The notes below the pieces were generated by a model. The model was not told the origin of the DNA, did not search any database, and saw only the letters and a list, made by a program, of their open reading frames with translations. 64,000 nucleotides of DNA, taken from assembly GCA_021234155.1 (NCBI GenBank), contig JAJEKV010000040.1, forward strand, positions 8,181,161-8,245,160, written 5' to 3'. The DNA comes from Isoetes taiwanensis. Its lineage: Eukaryota > Streptophyta > Lycopodiopsida > Isoetales > Isoetaceae. Below are positions 12,139-22,558 of this stretch, piece after piece; position 1 is the stretch's first letter; each line of letters opens with the position of its first letter. A program made the translations under genes and the position numbers.

Positions 12139-12863
12139 TCAACTAACTATTACTTTTCTTTGAACAGGGTCATACAGTCTATAAGCCTTTGAGTTAGAAT
12201 CATAGCCTACTAAGTAGGATATATGCGCTCTATCATCCAGTTTCTGTCTCAGTTGTTCTGATATATGTGCATATGCAAGACAGCTATAAGCTTTCAATTC
12301 ATTATAACATGGGGTTTTACCTGACCAAAACATTTCTGGAATTCCACCATTAATGCTCGATGTAGGCAGAATATTTTGAACAAACACAACAGTCTTCAAA
12401 GCTTCATCCCAAATATAATTAGGCAGTCCAAAAAAATTCAACATTGATCTTACAGCATTAGGCAAAGTTTTGTTCTTCCTCTCAGCTACACCATTCCGTT
12501 GAGGAGAATACCTGCATGTCAATTGTCTCCTAATTCCACGGTTAGCATAAAAAGCTTTAAATTCGTGTGACAAATACTCACCTCCTCTGTCAGATCTTAT
12601 GCACTTGATCTTTCTTCCTGTCTCCAGCTGAGCTTCTGCTACAAACATTTTTAGTGCTTCAAATGCTTGGTCCTTAGTTTTTAAATAGTAGCATTGAAAC
12701 CATCAATAAATGTCATAAAGTATCTATTCCCTGTCATGCTTGTTACATTCAGAGGCCCACAGAGATCTGTATGAATAAGATCCAAAATTCCTTTTGCCCT
12801 TTTAGTGGTTCCCTTGAAAGGCAACCTTGTTTGCTTGCCAAGAATACATCCTCCACATAACAA
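12139..12863 (-). pseudogene. Copia integrase (two broken frames)
   Basis: The first piece (12681-12863) holds the last Cys pair of the HHCC zinc motif (LCGGCILGKQTRLPFKG) and the first catalytic Asp in DLIHTDLCGPLN. After a frameshift, the second piece (12139-12648) holds IRSDRGGEYLSHEF with the second Asp, and SPQRNGVAERKNKTL with the catalytic Glu, then the conserved GYDSNSKAYRLYDP tail. All three acidic residues are visible, but the frameshift near 12650-12680 splits them. In the family, this enzyme inserts the cDNA into the host genome. Confidence 0.9.
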
Positions 12864-12867
12864 TTTT

Positions 12868-13779
12868 TTACCTTCTTCTTTCTTTTGCAGATATCAATCT
12901 TTTCTCTGCTAGTACTTCTATATTAGCAGAGTTTGTGTGATATAATCGAGTATGCGAGGTTTTCAATGAAACACATTCAACTTTATTCAAGCTGATAGGT
13001 TGCTCAAAATCAAGTCCAAACAAATTTCCAACTCTTTTGCCAATAAATTTAATTTCATTATTGAGAAAGATTTTACATTCAAGTCTTTCAAATACCACCT
13101 TGTATCCAAGGTCTACCAATTGGCAAATAGAAATCAAATTTCTTACAAGCCCAGGCACACAAAGCACTTCTCTAAGTTTTACTGCTTTTCCATCTAAGTC
13201 AAACAATTCTAATACTCTTGAATCTTCAATCCTTTGCAAGGCACCATCTCCTAACTGCACATGTCCAGCTTCAACTCCTTTGCACTCCTTGAATAAACTT
13301 GAATCACATGTCACTGTTTTTTCAGCCCTCGAATCTAAAATCATAAATTTGTTATGACCTTTGTTCAAATCATTTGAAACAGACAAAACCTGGTCAGAAC
13401 TTACCCCTGTTGTTTCATCAACTTCTTCTTCTTCACTTGAATTGGCTTCTACTACATTCATCCCAGGATTTCTTCCTCTGAAGCTATTATTAGCTCTTGT
13501 GAAAGTACCTCGGGTATTTGAATACCTTTCCTTTCCTTTTCCTTTCTCTGAAGTCCCCTTGCGACTAGGGCAGCTTGATGTCACATGGCCTTTGCCATCA
13601 CAATTAAAGCATCTAATGCTTTTCCCAACATTAGGACAATCTGCTTTCAAATGTCCATATTTGTTACAACTATAACATGGCCCCTTTTTTCTTTGAAAGT
13701 TCCTCTTTTTTGGGCTTACCTGTGTATAGCACTTCTGGGGAATGCTCCTCATCTTCAACAATTCCTCCTTTCTGCTCAA
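12868..13779 (-). pseudogene. Copia gag C-terminus, two CCHC knuckles and protease
   Basis: A 303-codon frame contains two adjacent zinc knuckles, CYSCNKYGHLKADC and CFNCDGKGHVTSSC, both perfect CX2CX4HX4C, for RNA binding by the nucleocapsid. The protease region follows. The expected active-site triplet DSG reads DSR in MILDSRAEKTVTC, which would abolish aspartic protease activity. It continues through the GAG-pre-integrase region (LYHTNSANIEVL), where the usual GH is also degraded. This is clearly a defective copy. Confidence 0.88.
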
Positions 13780-14700
13780 ACTCAGTTCTGATCATTAGAA
13801 CAACATGTTCCTTTGAGCGTTGCAACATTTCTAAGCAGAGTAGCAAGTTGACTGTTGTGTGCAACAGATCTGGCCAAGGATAGTATTTGATATTGCTCAT
13901 TAAGAATAACACCTGCTCCTTCCAAGTCTGCAATAATAGAATCAAACTTTTCCAAGTTATTTTGCTACATATTCTAAACGAGGTGCACCTTGAACTACCA
14001 CAGTCGTCGGATCTGCCAATCCTATCTGTATGTTGGAGCCTCTGGACACCTCTCGTTTCACTTATGCTCATTTATGATTGGGGGCGCCTATGGTTTTGAG
14101 ATGTCAAATATGAGTTTGCCTAAGGTTTTGATGGTATATCGAGCATCTATACGACTTCCTTTGACATTTTAGAATATGAAATACAGGAGCTCGAACCTCT
14201 ACAAAAATAACTCAATGTCCTAATAAGACTACTTTAACCAATCTAACGTGAAATCTTAAATCTATTTTTTTTTTTATATATAATAACCCTTTGAATTGTT
14301 TTAGGGATATGGTCTATGGTTTGGGGAATTATATTCATATCAAATCCCCCTGGAATCCCTTGTTATTTTGCTATATATTCCTTTTCATACAACTTCAACT
14401 TCCTAAGTTGCTTCTCCAAGACATCTATTTGTGACGAAGTTTTAACTTCATATTGATTTATCATATATTCCCACATCTCCTTTGGATTCATACCTCTTAA
14501 TTTTAGCTTGATAGCAGTTCCAACCTTGCTTTAATAACAGCTTGTGCCTCCGTAACCTTTAATTCATCAATTGGTCCTGTTGTCAATCTCAAAACCCAAT
14601 ATAGCTTATCTTTAAAATTGTCAAACGTTCAACCTTTTTCTATATTAGGTCTTGCAACCATATAAACTAATGGTAGCTTCCTAGCTTCCTTTAAACAACT
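13780..14700 (-). pseudogene. Copia gag N-terminal part, frame-broken
   Basis: Minus-strand translation in several frames gives gag-like pieces: KLPLVYMVARPNIEK, DNFKDKLYWVLRLTTG and LRGMNPKEMWEYMINQYEV, then a Lys/Gln-rich LEKQLRKLKLYEKEYIAK helix, the usual order of a UBN2-type copia gag. Frames change repeatedly and a poly-A/T tract (about 14264-14280) interrupts it. The start codon probably lay near 14712 but cannot be proven. Confidence 0.6.
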
Positions 14701-14701
14701 C

Positions 14702-14757
14702 GTACCCATGATCATACTCTAGCTCATACTTGTACCCATGATCATACTCTAGCTCAT
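14702..14757. repeat. 30-bp tandem duplication at the 5' end of copia gag
   Basis: A 26-bp word starting gtacccatgatcatactcta occurs at 14702-14727 and 14732-14757, identical in both copies, with period 30. The repeat lies at the presumed gag start and may be a replication-slippage product. Confidence 0.9.
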
Positions 14758-14836
14758 CTTCAAATCTTTCAATATATCTTCATACTAGCAGTTGTTTTTT
14801 AATAATATTACATGACCTCATTTGACAGAAGGTATA

Positions 14837-14895
14837 ACCCTTATTGCTCAACCACCCATGAGGAGCTTACTCATGCGTGGTTGAGCAATAGGGGT
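14837..14895. repeat. Perfect-type hairpin at the junction of two retroelements
   Basis: Arms 14837-14862 and 14870-14895 are reverse complements over 26 positions with two mismatches, around a 7-base loop. The core is ttgctcaaccac...gtggttgagcaa. It lies between the copia gag end and the gypsy gag fragment, where no coding sequence is expected. Confidence 0.9.
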
Positions 14896-14975
14896 CTGAG
14901 AAAAGGCGGCCAACCGACGAGAGACTCTTACTACTCAGACTGGCCCCTGAAATTTTTCGACTGATTTGGGTGCTT

Positions 14976-15531
14976 TACAGGGCATCTACGAGCAATATAA
15001 CCAGCTCCTCCACAGTAGAGGCAAAGATTGGCCTCTCTTCGACGCTGCTTCTTGGCGGCAGATTAAGGGTTCTCGAACTGCCTGATCAATCTGCATAGGC
15101 TCAGGTTTGGATCTACTGGATTATACATATGGGACCGGGGGAGGCGTAGTTATAGGCACTTGTGTGATTGGGAAAAACTAACTACGTTTCTCTTGCCTAC
15201 GTTCGAAGAACCGATTACCACAGCGAGCTGCAAATCTGATGGCTTCTTCCAAAGTTTGAGAGTCCTCCATAGACAACAACATATCTTTGACATCCTCACG
15301 TAATCCCCTTCGGAAACAATCTCGAAGTGCAACATCATCCCAGGTTGCATCTACAACAATTTGACAAAATTCCAATGCATATATTGAAGCTGGACGAGAG
15401 CCTTGCCTTAGGTTGCAAAGTTTTGTGATTGCTGTGCGCTGACGATCGACGTCTCCAAAGCAAGCTTTAGGCTCTGCAATGAAAGCAACAAAATCTTGCA
15501 ATTCTGTAGCTCCTTTCTCCAATAAGGGAGT
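14976..15531 (-). pseudogene. Ty3/gypsy gag fragment of sushi-ichi/Tcn1 type
   Basis: The minus-strand frame reads through ELQDFVAFIAEPKACFGDVD, RQRTAITKLCNLRQGSRPAS, ATWDDVALRDCFRRGL and TLEEAIRFAARCGNRFFERR, a capsid-type retrotransposon gag. About 160 bp further on, in another frame, comes a knuckle CLYCGGAGYIARRC in which the zinc-ligand His is Tyr. The N-terminus is missing: the frame meets the LTR of element B at 15531/15532, and only chance codons follow. The gag pattern (GD.DR.RTA..L..LRQ, then LEEAI..A.R..NR.FERR) is what I know from sushi-ichi, Tcn1 and fungal chromoviruses rather than common angiosperm clades. Confidence 0.75.
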
Positions 15532-17207
15532 TGTGATGTTTCCCATCAAATATACGATGCTCGGTCGTACATCTCGCAAAAAATCCCCCATCCAGTCCTT
15601 CGGCCGCATGGGCCCTCCGTCTATCCCGCACCCAAGGTATCCCTAGTGTGGGAAGGGGACACGAAGGTGTCTTGCGCGCCCTTCCCCTATGGGCTCCTAT
15701 AACAGCGGAAGCATAACATAATGTCAGCACTTACAATAACAATACATCCATCTACCTCGAAAGGTAGCACATCCGTACATCCATAGATACATCAAAGATA
15801 TCAACATGCTATGAAACATGAGAGCTCCTACCCAGGCTCAAACTCATAAGGGAAGTAGACTGACGGTTGGGCTTCAAGATAGAGCAGACCGAGATATAAC
15901 AATGGTGGGGCTGGCTATAGACAATGGCTAGGGTTGATCACTCCATCCGCCCCTCCTGTGCATACTTCGCAGGTGGGCTAAATCAGGCTCTTGCGTGACT
16001 ATAGCCTTTCGGAGACGTAATCCTGTGGTATCACCCATTGGGATTACTCCAGGTTGCATCTCCCTGGTCCGACGAGGCAGGATGGGTTGCATCTCCCCTT
16101 CCCGAGGTCTAATGGTTCCATGGGCGGTTAGAGGATCGTGGCGACACACAACCCGCACCCGACTGAACCCCCCCAAAACAAGAGCCAGGCCAACACCTGC
16201 AACTCTTGAGAGGTAGGGCAATACCATTGTCCCAGGAGATGTCGGACCCATACCCAACCCACACAAAGTGATCGACTATAGGTCTAGCCCGCTATGGGTC
16301 CCCAGTAGCCACGCTCAGCAGGGACCCCCTTCCACTTTGCCACTGGCCCCATTGTATGGTGCTACGTCACTTCATAGCCCTCGAAGACGGGTGGGTTCCT
16401 ATGCACAGGCTGCAACTAATAGGAACTAAAGGGTCTAAACTAGGAGCATCATCTAAATAATGGGCACGAGGTCTCTATCCCCATTCCTAATACAAGAGGA
16501 GCAAACATGATCAATCAACATCATATATCCACATAGCAGGATAAATAATGAGAATAGCATTTAATCCTAATCACATGCATCTAACTTACAGTTAGGGTTC
16601 ATTGATTAGGGTATAAGATTTAGACTGAGGGTGTTAGAATGGCTCTACTAGAGATACGAATTGAGAATGGCTCTACTAGAGATATGAATTGCTAACTCAT
16701 CTAGAATCCTAACTTCTAGATGATCTACAAAGGACTCTAACCCAAATACCTGCCCTGAGAAACTTCCTCCTTCTCTAGCGTCTCCACGGCCTTCAAAGGG
16801 TTTGAAGTAGCTCCCACTCCTACCGATGCACGCACGTTCTGAGGGCTGCTGTGCTATGCTATACCACAGCAGACGGTTCTCGAAACGGAGTTTCGAGCGC
16901 GAACAAGGTTCCAAGACTATTGGAGCTAGCAAAATGGCCTAGGATTAGGGTTTGGCCATTTATAGGTTTAGGGTTCCATGTCACTGCCACATGGCTCCAA
17001 TGGGGTGCTTCCACGTGGCGGGTGCCCAATAGGGTGAGGCCATATAAAAATGGCCCTATTCCTAAGGTAGGCTAAATTATATGAATAACTTAGCCATGCT
17101 CCCTTTTTCCACCTACTATAGTGTACAAGGCTACTAAAGTAGACTTGTACAGTGACGTAGCCCAGAAATATACGTATTTATAGCGTATATTTTAGGAGGA
17201 CATCGCA
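15532..17207 (-). repeat. 3' LTR of chromovirus B (1,676 bp)
   Basis: In plus orientation it starts TGTGATGTTTCCC and ends GGACATCGCA, and aligns along its length with 22559-24191 (shared blocks at aaatcccccatccag, aatgtcagcac, ggagcatcatctaaataatg, cctactatagtgtacaaggc). A TATA-like box, minus CCTATAAATGG, lies at 16956-16966. Its left edge abuts the gag fragment exactly. Confidence 0.88.
16956..16966 (-). promoter_or_regulatory. TATA-like box in LTR B1
   Basis: The minus strand reads CCTATAAATGG. The equivalent position in LTR B2 is ACCTATAAAATGG at 23943-23955. Conservation in both LTRs supports a U3 promoter element. Confidence 0.5.
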
Positions 17208-17220
17208 TTCTCCCCCCCTT
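17208..17220 (-). other. Polypurine tract of chromovirus B
   Basis: The minus strand reads AAGGGGGGGAGAA directly before the LTR start TGCGATGTCC. This is the textbook position for plus-strand DNA priming and confirms the LTR boundary and orientation. Confidence 0.88.
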
Positions 17221-18190
17221 GGGATAATGCCGTCTTCAGCATTACGCTAAGGTGATGAACCTCCTGCAACAGCCCTGCAAAAACTCACAATATGAATATA
17301 GGAACTTAACTTTACTCAAAAAGATCAACTTCCCATTAATTACTTATTACGTATTATGCCTTATACAAAATTATATAGACAGTAACAAGTATTATTATAA
17401 AAATATGCACACATAATATTATGACAAAATAAATTTAGAAGCTCATAGTTAAGTCTAAATCTATGACTCCTGTTTTCTCGTAACGTGCTCCCTCCTCCAT
17501 GCTCCCCTTCACTGGCCTGCACAAGTAGCACATTACGTTAATGTAGTCAATACATTTGTGATTTTAGGGGACCACCCCTCTAATTACCTCCTTCAGCCGA
17601 GCTACTAGCTTAAGGTTACCCCTACTACCTTGCACTCGATCATGGCCCAAAGGATTTGAGCTTAAGGACTATTTAAGACGATCCTATCATCGCCCATGAT
17701 CGGGTGCTACCTTGTACAAGATCCCCTTGAGCGTGTACACCTGCAGTGCCTCATGCCCTGTGGGTTTAAGCTAGGGAACGTCCTAGACGATCCCATCATT
17801 GCGCATGATCACGCTTACCTCATCACGACCCCCCTATGGTCATGTGCACGTGCCGTCCATCATGACATAGAGAACATCTTAACGACGATCCCATCATCGC
17901 ACTCGTGCCTACTCGTGCATGACCCCTTCAGCCATGCACACCCGTAGTGCATCATGACCCCGAAGGTTTTAAGCTAGGGAACCCTCTGCTGATCCCATCA
18001 TCGCCCACAATGTTGCGCTACTCTCACATGACCTTCTCGGTCATGCACACTCTTGGTGCGTGCTGGCCTAGAGTACGCCCTTGGGGGGATCTCATCATCG
18101 CCTACACTCTAAGAACTTCATATATGCATCCCAACTACCCCATAATGCATACGCTTTCCTGCACTTACACTAAGGCATACTCAAGCTTAG
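17221..18190. other. Untranslated 3' part of chromovirus B
   Basis: No domain is visible. About 17630-18110 contains a loose, roughly 130-bp repeated theme (gatcccatcatcgc, tcatgaccccc, gtgcacac) in at least four diverged copies. This may be a tandem array in the element's 3' UTR. Plus-strand frames here (17696-17947, 17947-18204) read through the repeat and are not genes. Confidence 0.4.
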
Positions 18191-18194
18191 CTAA

Positions 18195-20360
18195 GAGCAC
18201 CTGATAGATTGGTGTGGATCAATTCGGAGACGACTTGGTCGTCGAATTTCTCCATGAATTCTAGGTATTGCTTCTCTAGATCTTGCTTTAATACCCATGT
18301 TGCGTCTTCGACGGGCAAGTGCTTCCACTTGACCAAGTATTGAAGGGAATGAAACCTTATTATTTTCTTGAACGCTTTCTCAAGAATTAATTCGGGAACT
18401 ATTCAATTTGTTCCTCAACATCTCCAACAAGGTTGGAGTCTTCAAAACCTCCTCCGGGTTTAGAATATGCCTCTTAAGTAGGCTCACGTGGAAGACCTTA
18501 TGAACTTTTATATGAGCAGGCAAGTCGAGCTTGTAGGCTTGGCTCCCTACTCGCTCTAAAATCTTTGAAAGGTCCCGCCCACCTTGGAGCAAGCTTTTTA
18601 CAATTGCTAATGCGAAGCTTCGCTTTCTTGACCTTTACTGGAGCCAAACTTTATCTCCCACAACAAACTCTCAAGGAGTTTTATGTTTATCTGCTAGACT
18701 CTTATGATGTGCCTTTGCTGTTTGAAGATATTCTCACATTTCTACTACAAGTTGTTGTATATCTGTCGAAGTTGTTGGGAAACTTCCACCTTGGACACTA
18801 GATCGTGCCACGTATCTAGGGTCAAGCATTGGTTACCATAACTGATCATGAAGGGAGACATCTTCGATGACTCTTGCTTCGTATTATTGTACGCAACATG
18901 ACTAGGTGGATGTAATCGGCCCCTTTGGATTGCTTGTTCCAAACATAGTTTCTCAATATGTCTTTCAAGATTCTGTTGGTACGCACCATTTGCCCATCTG
19001 ACTGCAGATGATAAGCAAAACTCATCCATAAATTGGTGCATATCATGTTGAATAAGTCTTGCAAAAATGCTGAAAAACTTCAGATCTCTATCGGTGATGA
19101 TCGCCCTGGGCATTCCATGCAACCTAAAAAAACCTCTTACTTAGACAACAAGGTTGTATCCAAAGTTGTGTCTGTGGTGCAGCATGGCAAGAATATGCCC
19201 TTTTAGATAGCTTATCTACCACAACCATCAAGACATCAAAGCTCCTTATTGTCTTTGGAAGGGTCGCTATGAAATCCATGCTGACAACTTCCCATTTGGC
19301 GTCTGACACCGTCCAAGGTTCCAAAGCTCCCGGGATTCGAAGTTGTTTTGCCTTTGTCTGCTGATGCAACTGCCATTTTTGGATATTCCTGGCTATCTGT
19401 TTCTTCATGCTCGGCCAGAAGTAGCTACTTCTAATCTTGAATCGGGCTTTTATAAATCTTGTATGGCCTTTCTCTTGATGCTTCAGGTACGCATAGCTTG
19501 TTCTTGTGATACAAAAGATTGCCTTTTCTTTTTACAATGTTTGAAGGTCTTTCTTTCCTTATCTGTCCTTGCGCACTTGTAAAGACTAGCCCATATGTGC
19601 TTGAACTCCATGCTAAAGGAGTTGGCTTCTTCTATCTTATTACCGAATTCGCTTATCAATGCGGAGATGGCGTTGCAAACTGATACTTCAAAAGCTTGCC
19701 AACAAGTGGCATCGTCTTAACATCCCAAGGTTCTCCTCAAATGGTGCATGCTCCTCCATCGATTTGGTGTAGATCACGATGTCGTCGAAGAAAAATTGAC
19801 AACGAACTCTTCCATGAAATCTTTGAAGATATCATTCCTCAAGCGCATAAAAGTCAGCAGAGCATTCAATAGACTCAGGGGCATTACTGTGAAGTCGTAG
19901 TGCCCATACCATGTTCTGAAACAATCTTATAAATATCTTCCCCCTTCATCCTTGTTTGATGATTTCCAGACCTTAAATCGATTTTGTAGAAGAATCTTGC
20001 TCCTTGGGGCTGATCCATTACGCCATCTGCTTGTTGAGCTGCCAACGATTGATATATATCTTCCGATTTCCATTCTAAAAGCATCCCCAAGTCGAGCAAT
20101 TCCTACAACTGTTTCTTGAGCTCTGCTAGCTCGGGAGTGCTCAATTTATAATGTTGGTTGGCTTTGCATCTGGTGCAAGAGTGATTTCACACTCTATGCC
20201 TCTATAGGGCAAAAGCTCTCGAATTTCATCCGAAAATACATCATGGGACTTCTTGATTAGCTTAGCAATCGGCTGAGGCAACTGTTTTGAAGTAGCATCT
20301 TCCTTCTTACTCTTGATGTCGGGGTCGACGACTTCTAGCTTACGTATGTACAACCTCATC
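18195..20360 (-). pseudogene. Chromovirus B pol remnant: RT, integrase, chromodomain-like tail
   Basis: In minus-strand order: an RT N-terminus (20359-20141; KSHDVFSDEIRELLPYRGIE); RT palm with KIDLRSGNHQTRMKGEDIYK (about 19990-19930) and the reversed codons for DDIVIY (about 19780); integrase with YFWPSMKKQIARNIQKW, then WEVVSMDFIATLPKT (19408-19124) and a core with DRDLKFFS (about 19080); the GPF-like KILERVGSQAYKLDLP (18592-18380); and LQYLVKWKHLPVEDATWVLK (about 18340-18280), which has the chromodomain pattern. RNase H is mostly deleted. Stops and frameshifts break every domain. In the family the chromodomain directs integration to heterochromatin. Confidence 0.85.
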
Positions 20361-22545
20361 CCTTATGATGCACTTAAGTAATTGCTTCATTGACACGTGT
20401 TGCGCGACTGAAATTACTTTCTTAACTTTAATTGTGAGTTATTCGGTGCTAGGATAGTCATCTCTTGCTTATGATAATCAATTATTGCCTTAGTCGGCTT
20501 TAATATTCCATGTCTATTATAAGGTCATACTTGCTAATGTACATAACTTGGTGCCAAGGCTTCACTTTGCTCTACTTAAGGTTGATGTCGAACTTGAGTC
20601 TTGTTCCTTTCGTGCTGCTAATTACTCGGCCTTGCCATAATTACTGGCCTAGATTTAGGCTTAAGCGTCTTGCTCTTAAAGATGCCGGTTAATGAATTAT
20701 TATATAAATCATGTGGCCACAAATTTTTTGTCGACATGACATTTCCTTTGGACACACATAAAAAAAACTAGTAACTAAATAATTATTCTTGCTTTCGATG
20801 TAATCTATACTCTAGGATCTCCCCTTTTTTAATTATTGCCCTCTTGAAATAGTCCCACCTTTAAATTGATGCCATCTAAGAAGTTGGTTGGACTTCTCTT
20901 CATTGGGTTTGATTATTCGTTATATTGTGGAGGTACTCGTCATATACATGGTCTATGGTTATACTATTATTGAATCCTGCTTAGCGAGGTGATCAAGCTC
21001 ACGAAGAGATTCCGATAAGTTGGATATCTATCATCGAATGTATATAATTTTAGTACTCCCTACGTTTTTCTTCCCAATCCTTGAAGCTTTGCTCAATTCT
21101 TGGGTCCATCCTTTTTAAAAGAAATGACAAAATCTACTCGAAAATTTCGTCCCAATCCCATCATGGATGTTATCACCCATAATTCTGAGATATTCAACTA
21201 TCTGATAGGTCCTCTAGCTTGCTAGAAGCTGGTGCAGTCGTTAGTTGTTTGGAGTAGCAAGACAATGATCCACAATTTTGTTGAAATATCTGATCTCCTT
21301 GGAGTTGTTGTATAATGATTCATGTGCCCTGCTCTTTTTGTCGAACATATTATGACCATGCTTGTTCTCAATGTTGATGTTGACTTCCCTCATAAAGGTA
21401 CCCATATTAGTGGACTTGGTGATGTAGTGGATAACATAAGGTCTCGGTGTTGGATCCATCGGCGGAGATAAATCTTGTATGCTACCTTCTACTTCTCGTA
21501 CTCGATGTCTTGCTTCAGCTTAAATGGCTTATCACTCGTCTTCTACTTCTTGGCCGTCTTCTTGGGTGGCTTGGGCGTCGGTTTTCTCCTCCTCTTCTTC
21601 TTCCGCCTCTTGTTCCCCCTCTTGTTGGCGCAGTTCTTCCTCCTCGGACTTGTCCTCTGGTTCGTCCGGTTGTGGTTCTCTGATAACCACGCTCCCCCTC
21701 TGCCTATCTTCACGCCTCATTCACTTGAAGTACTAGGTTGTTGCTCCTTCAAGAGTGATACGATTCGTCTGAAGAGCTTAAGTGGCTAGGTTCGTTGTCT
21801 GGCCTAGGCCGCTGGACCTCAAGAATTTGTTTGTTGTCGTCCGCCGCGAGTGCTTCAATATTCAGGCGCCTCCAACCTTCCTAGCTTCCTCTTTGGTCCT
21901 CCCAACAACTTGGCTTATTTGGCGGTGGTCTCTTTGAGAGCTCTTGCCTCCATTGATAATTGATTGTGTCTATTCACGGCACCTTTGGGGCGATCTCACA
22001 AACTGTTCGTTCGGTGGACACTCAATGATAGCTTCAGAGATTAGCTTATAATTCGCTTTACAAGGACAAAGGAGAGGTTCATACTACAATTTAGGAACTT
22101 CTAAAGAAGAGAGGTGCTTCCAAAGATTTTAATGGCTATTTTTCATAAGAATAAATATATTATAACTATGGGTTATTAATTAAGGTACTTTCATTAATCA
22201 CTTAACTATTTCACGAAATTTCCTATTTCCTTTGGGCCAAATATTGGTCATTTCGTGCCATTTTCTTTCAAGCTTTCTTTTGAGCAATTTCTCGTTCAAT
22301 TTTCGCTTGAAAGGTGCGGTTCATGAACAACTTGACCTCAAATTACTAGAAGGTTTCTTTTGACTATATTATTTCTACCACTTAGACTATAACTTAATCT
22401 AATTATGATCCAGCTAATGGAAAAGAAATTTCTCCCACATTTCGCAGTTCAAGATTGGAATTCTCATTCCATTCCTTAACTAGGTCAATTAATCTATCTA
22501 TTCAGGGATATGGTCAGTGCTAGCTCTTCGTCAACCAAGAACATT
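20361..22545 (-). other. Decayed gag/protease and leader of chromovirus B
   Basis: A gag and protease should lie here, but no knuckle or protease triad is readable. Minus-strand frames include a Glu-rich stretch at 21720-21532 (EEEELRQQEGEQEAEEEEEE) and a 72-codon frame at 21459-21241. The Glu-rich tract may be a disordered gag segment, or chance in a CTT/CTC-rich region. The 22100-22540 part is AT-rich and is probably the leader next to the PBS. Confidence 0.4.
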
Positions 22546-22557
22546 GCTCTGATACCA
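22546..22557 (-). other. Primer-binding site of chromovirus B (initiator tRNA-Met)
   Basis: The minus strand reads TGGTATCAGAGC, with one base between it and the LTR edge at 22559, the same arrangement as element A at 7560. The surrounding sequence (agtgct....tcaaccaagaacat) also resembles that beside PBS A, showing the two elements are related. Confidence 0.92.
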
Positions 22558-22558
22558 T

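Larger units (their letters stand above)
11050..14765 (-). mobile_element. Ty1/copia retrotransposon body, LTRs not found
   Basis: On the minus strand the order is gag (14700-13780), two CCHC knuckles and protease (13779-12868), integrase (12863-12139), linker, and RT (11636-11058). Integrase before RT defines Ty1/copia. No RNase H, PPT, PBS or LTR could be recognised at either end, so the copy is truncated on both sides or its ends were lost. Several domains remain open for 60-300 codons, so it is younger than gypsy element A. Confidence 0.85.

Noticed and set aside
15532-17207. LTR B1 as the 5' LTR of the gag fragment to its left
   Set aside because: No PBS or leader lies between the LTR edge and the gag, whereas the PPT on its right side marks it as the 3' LTR of element B.
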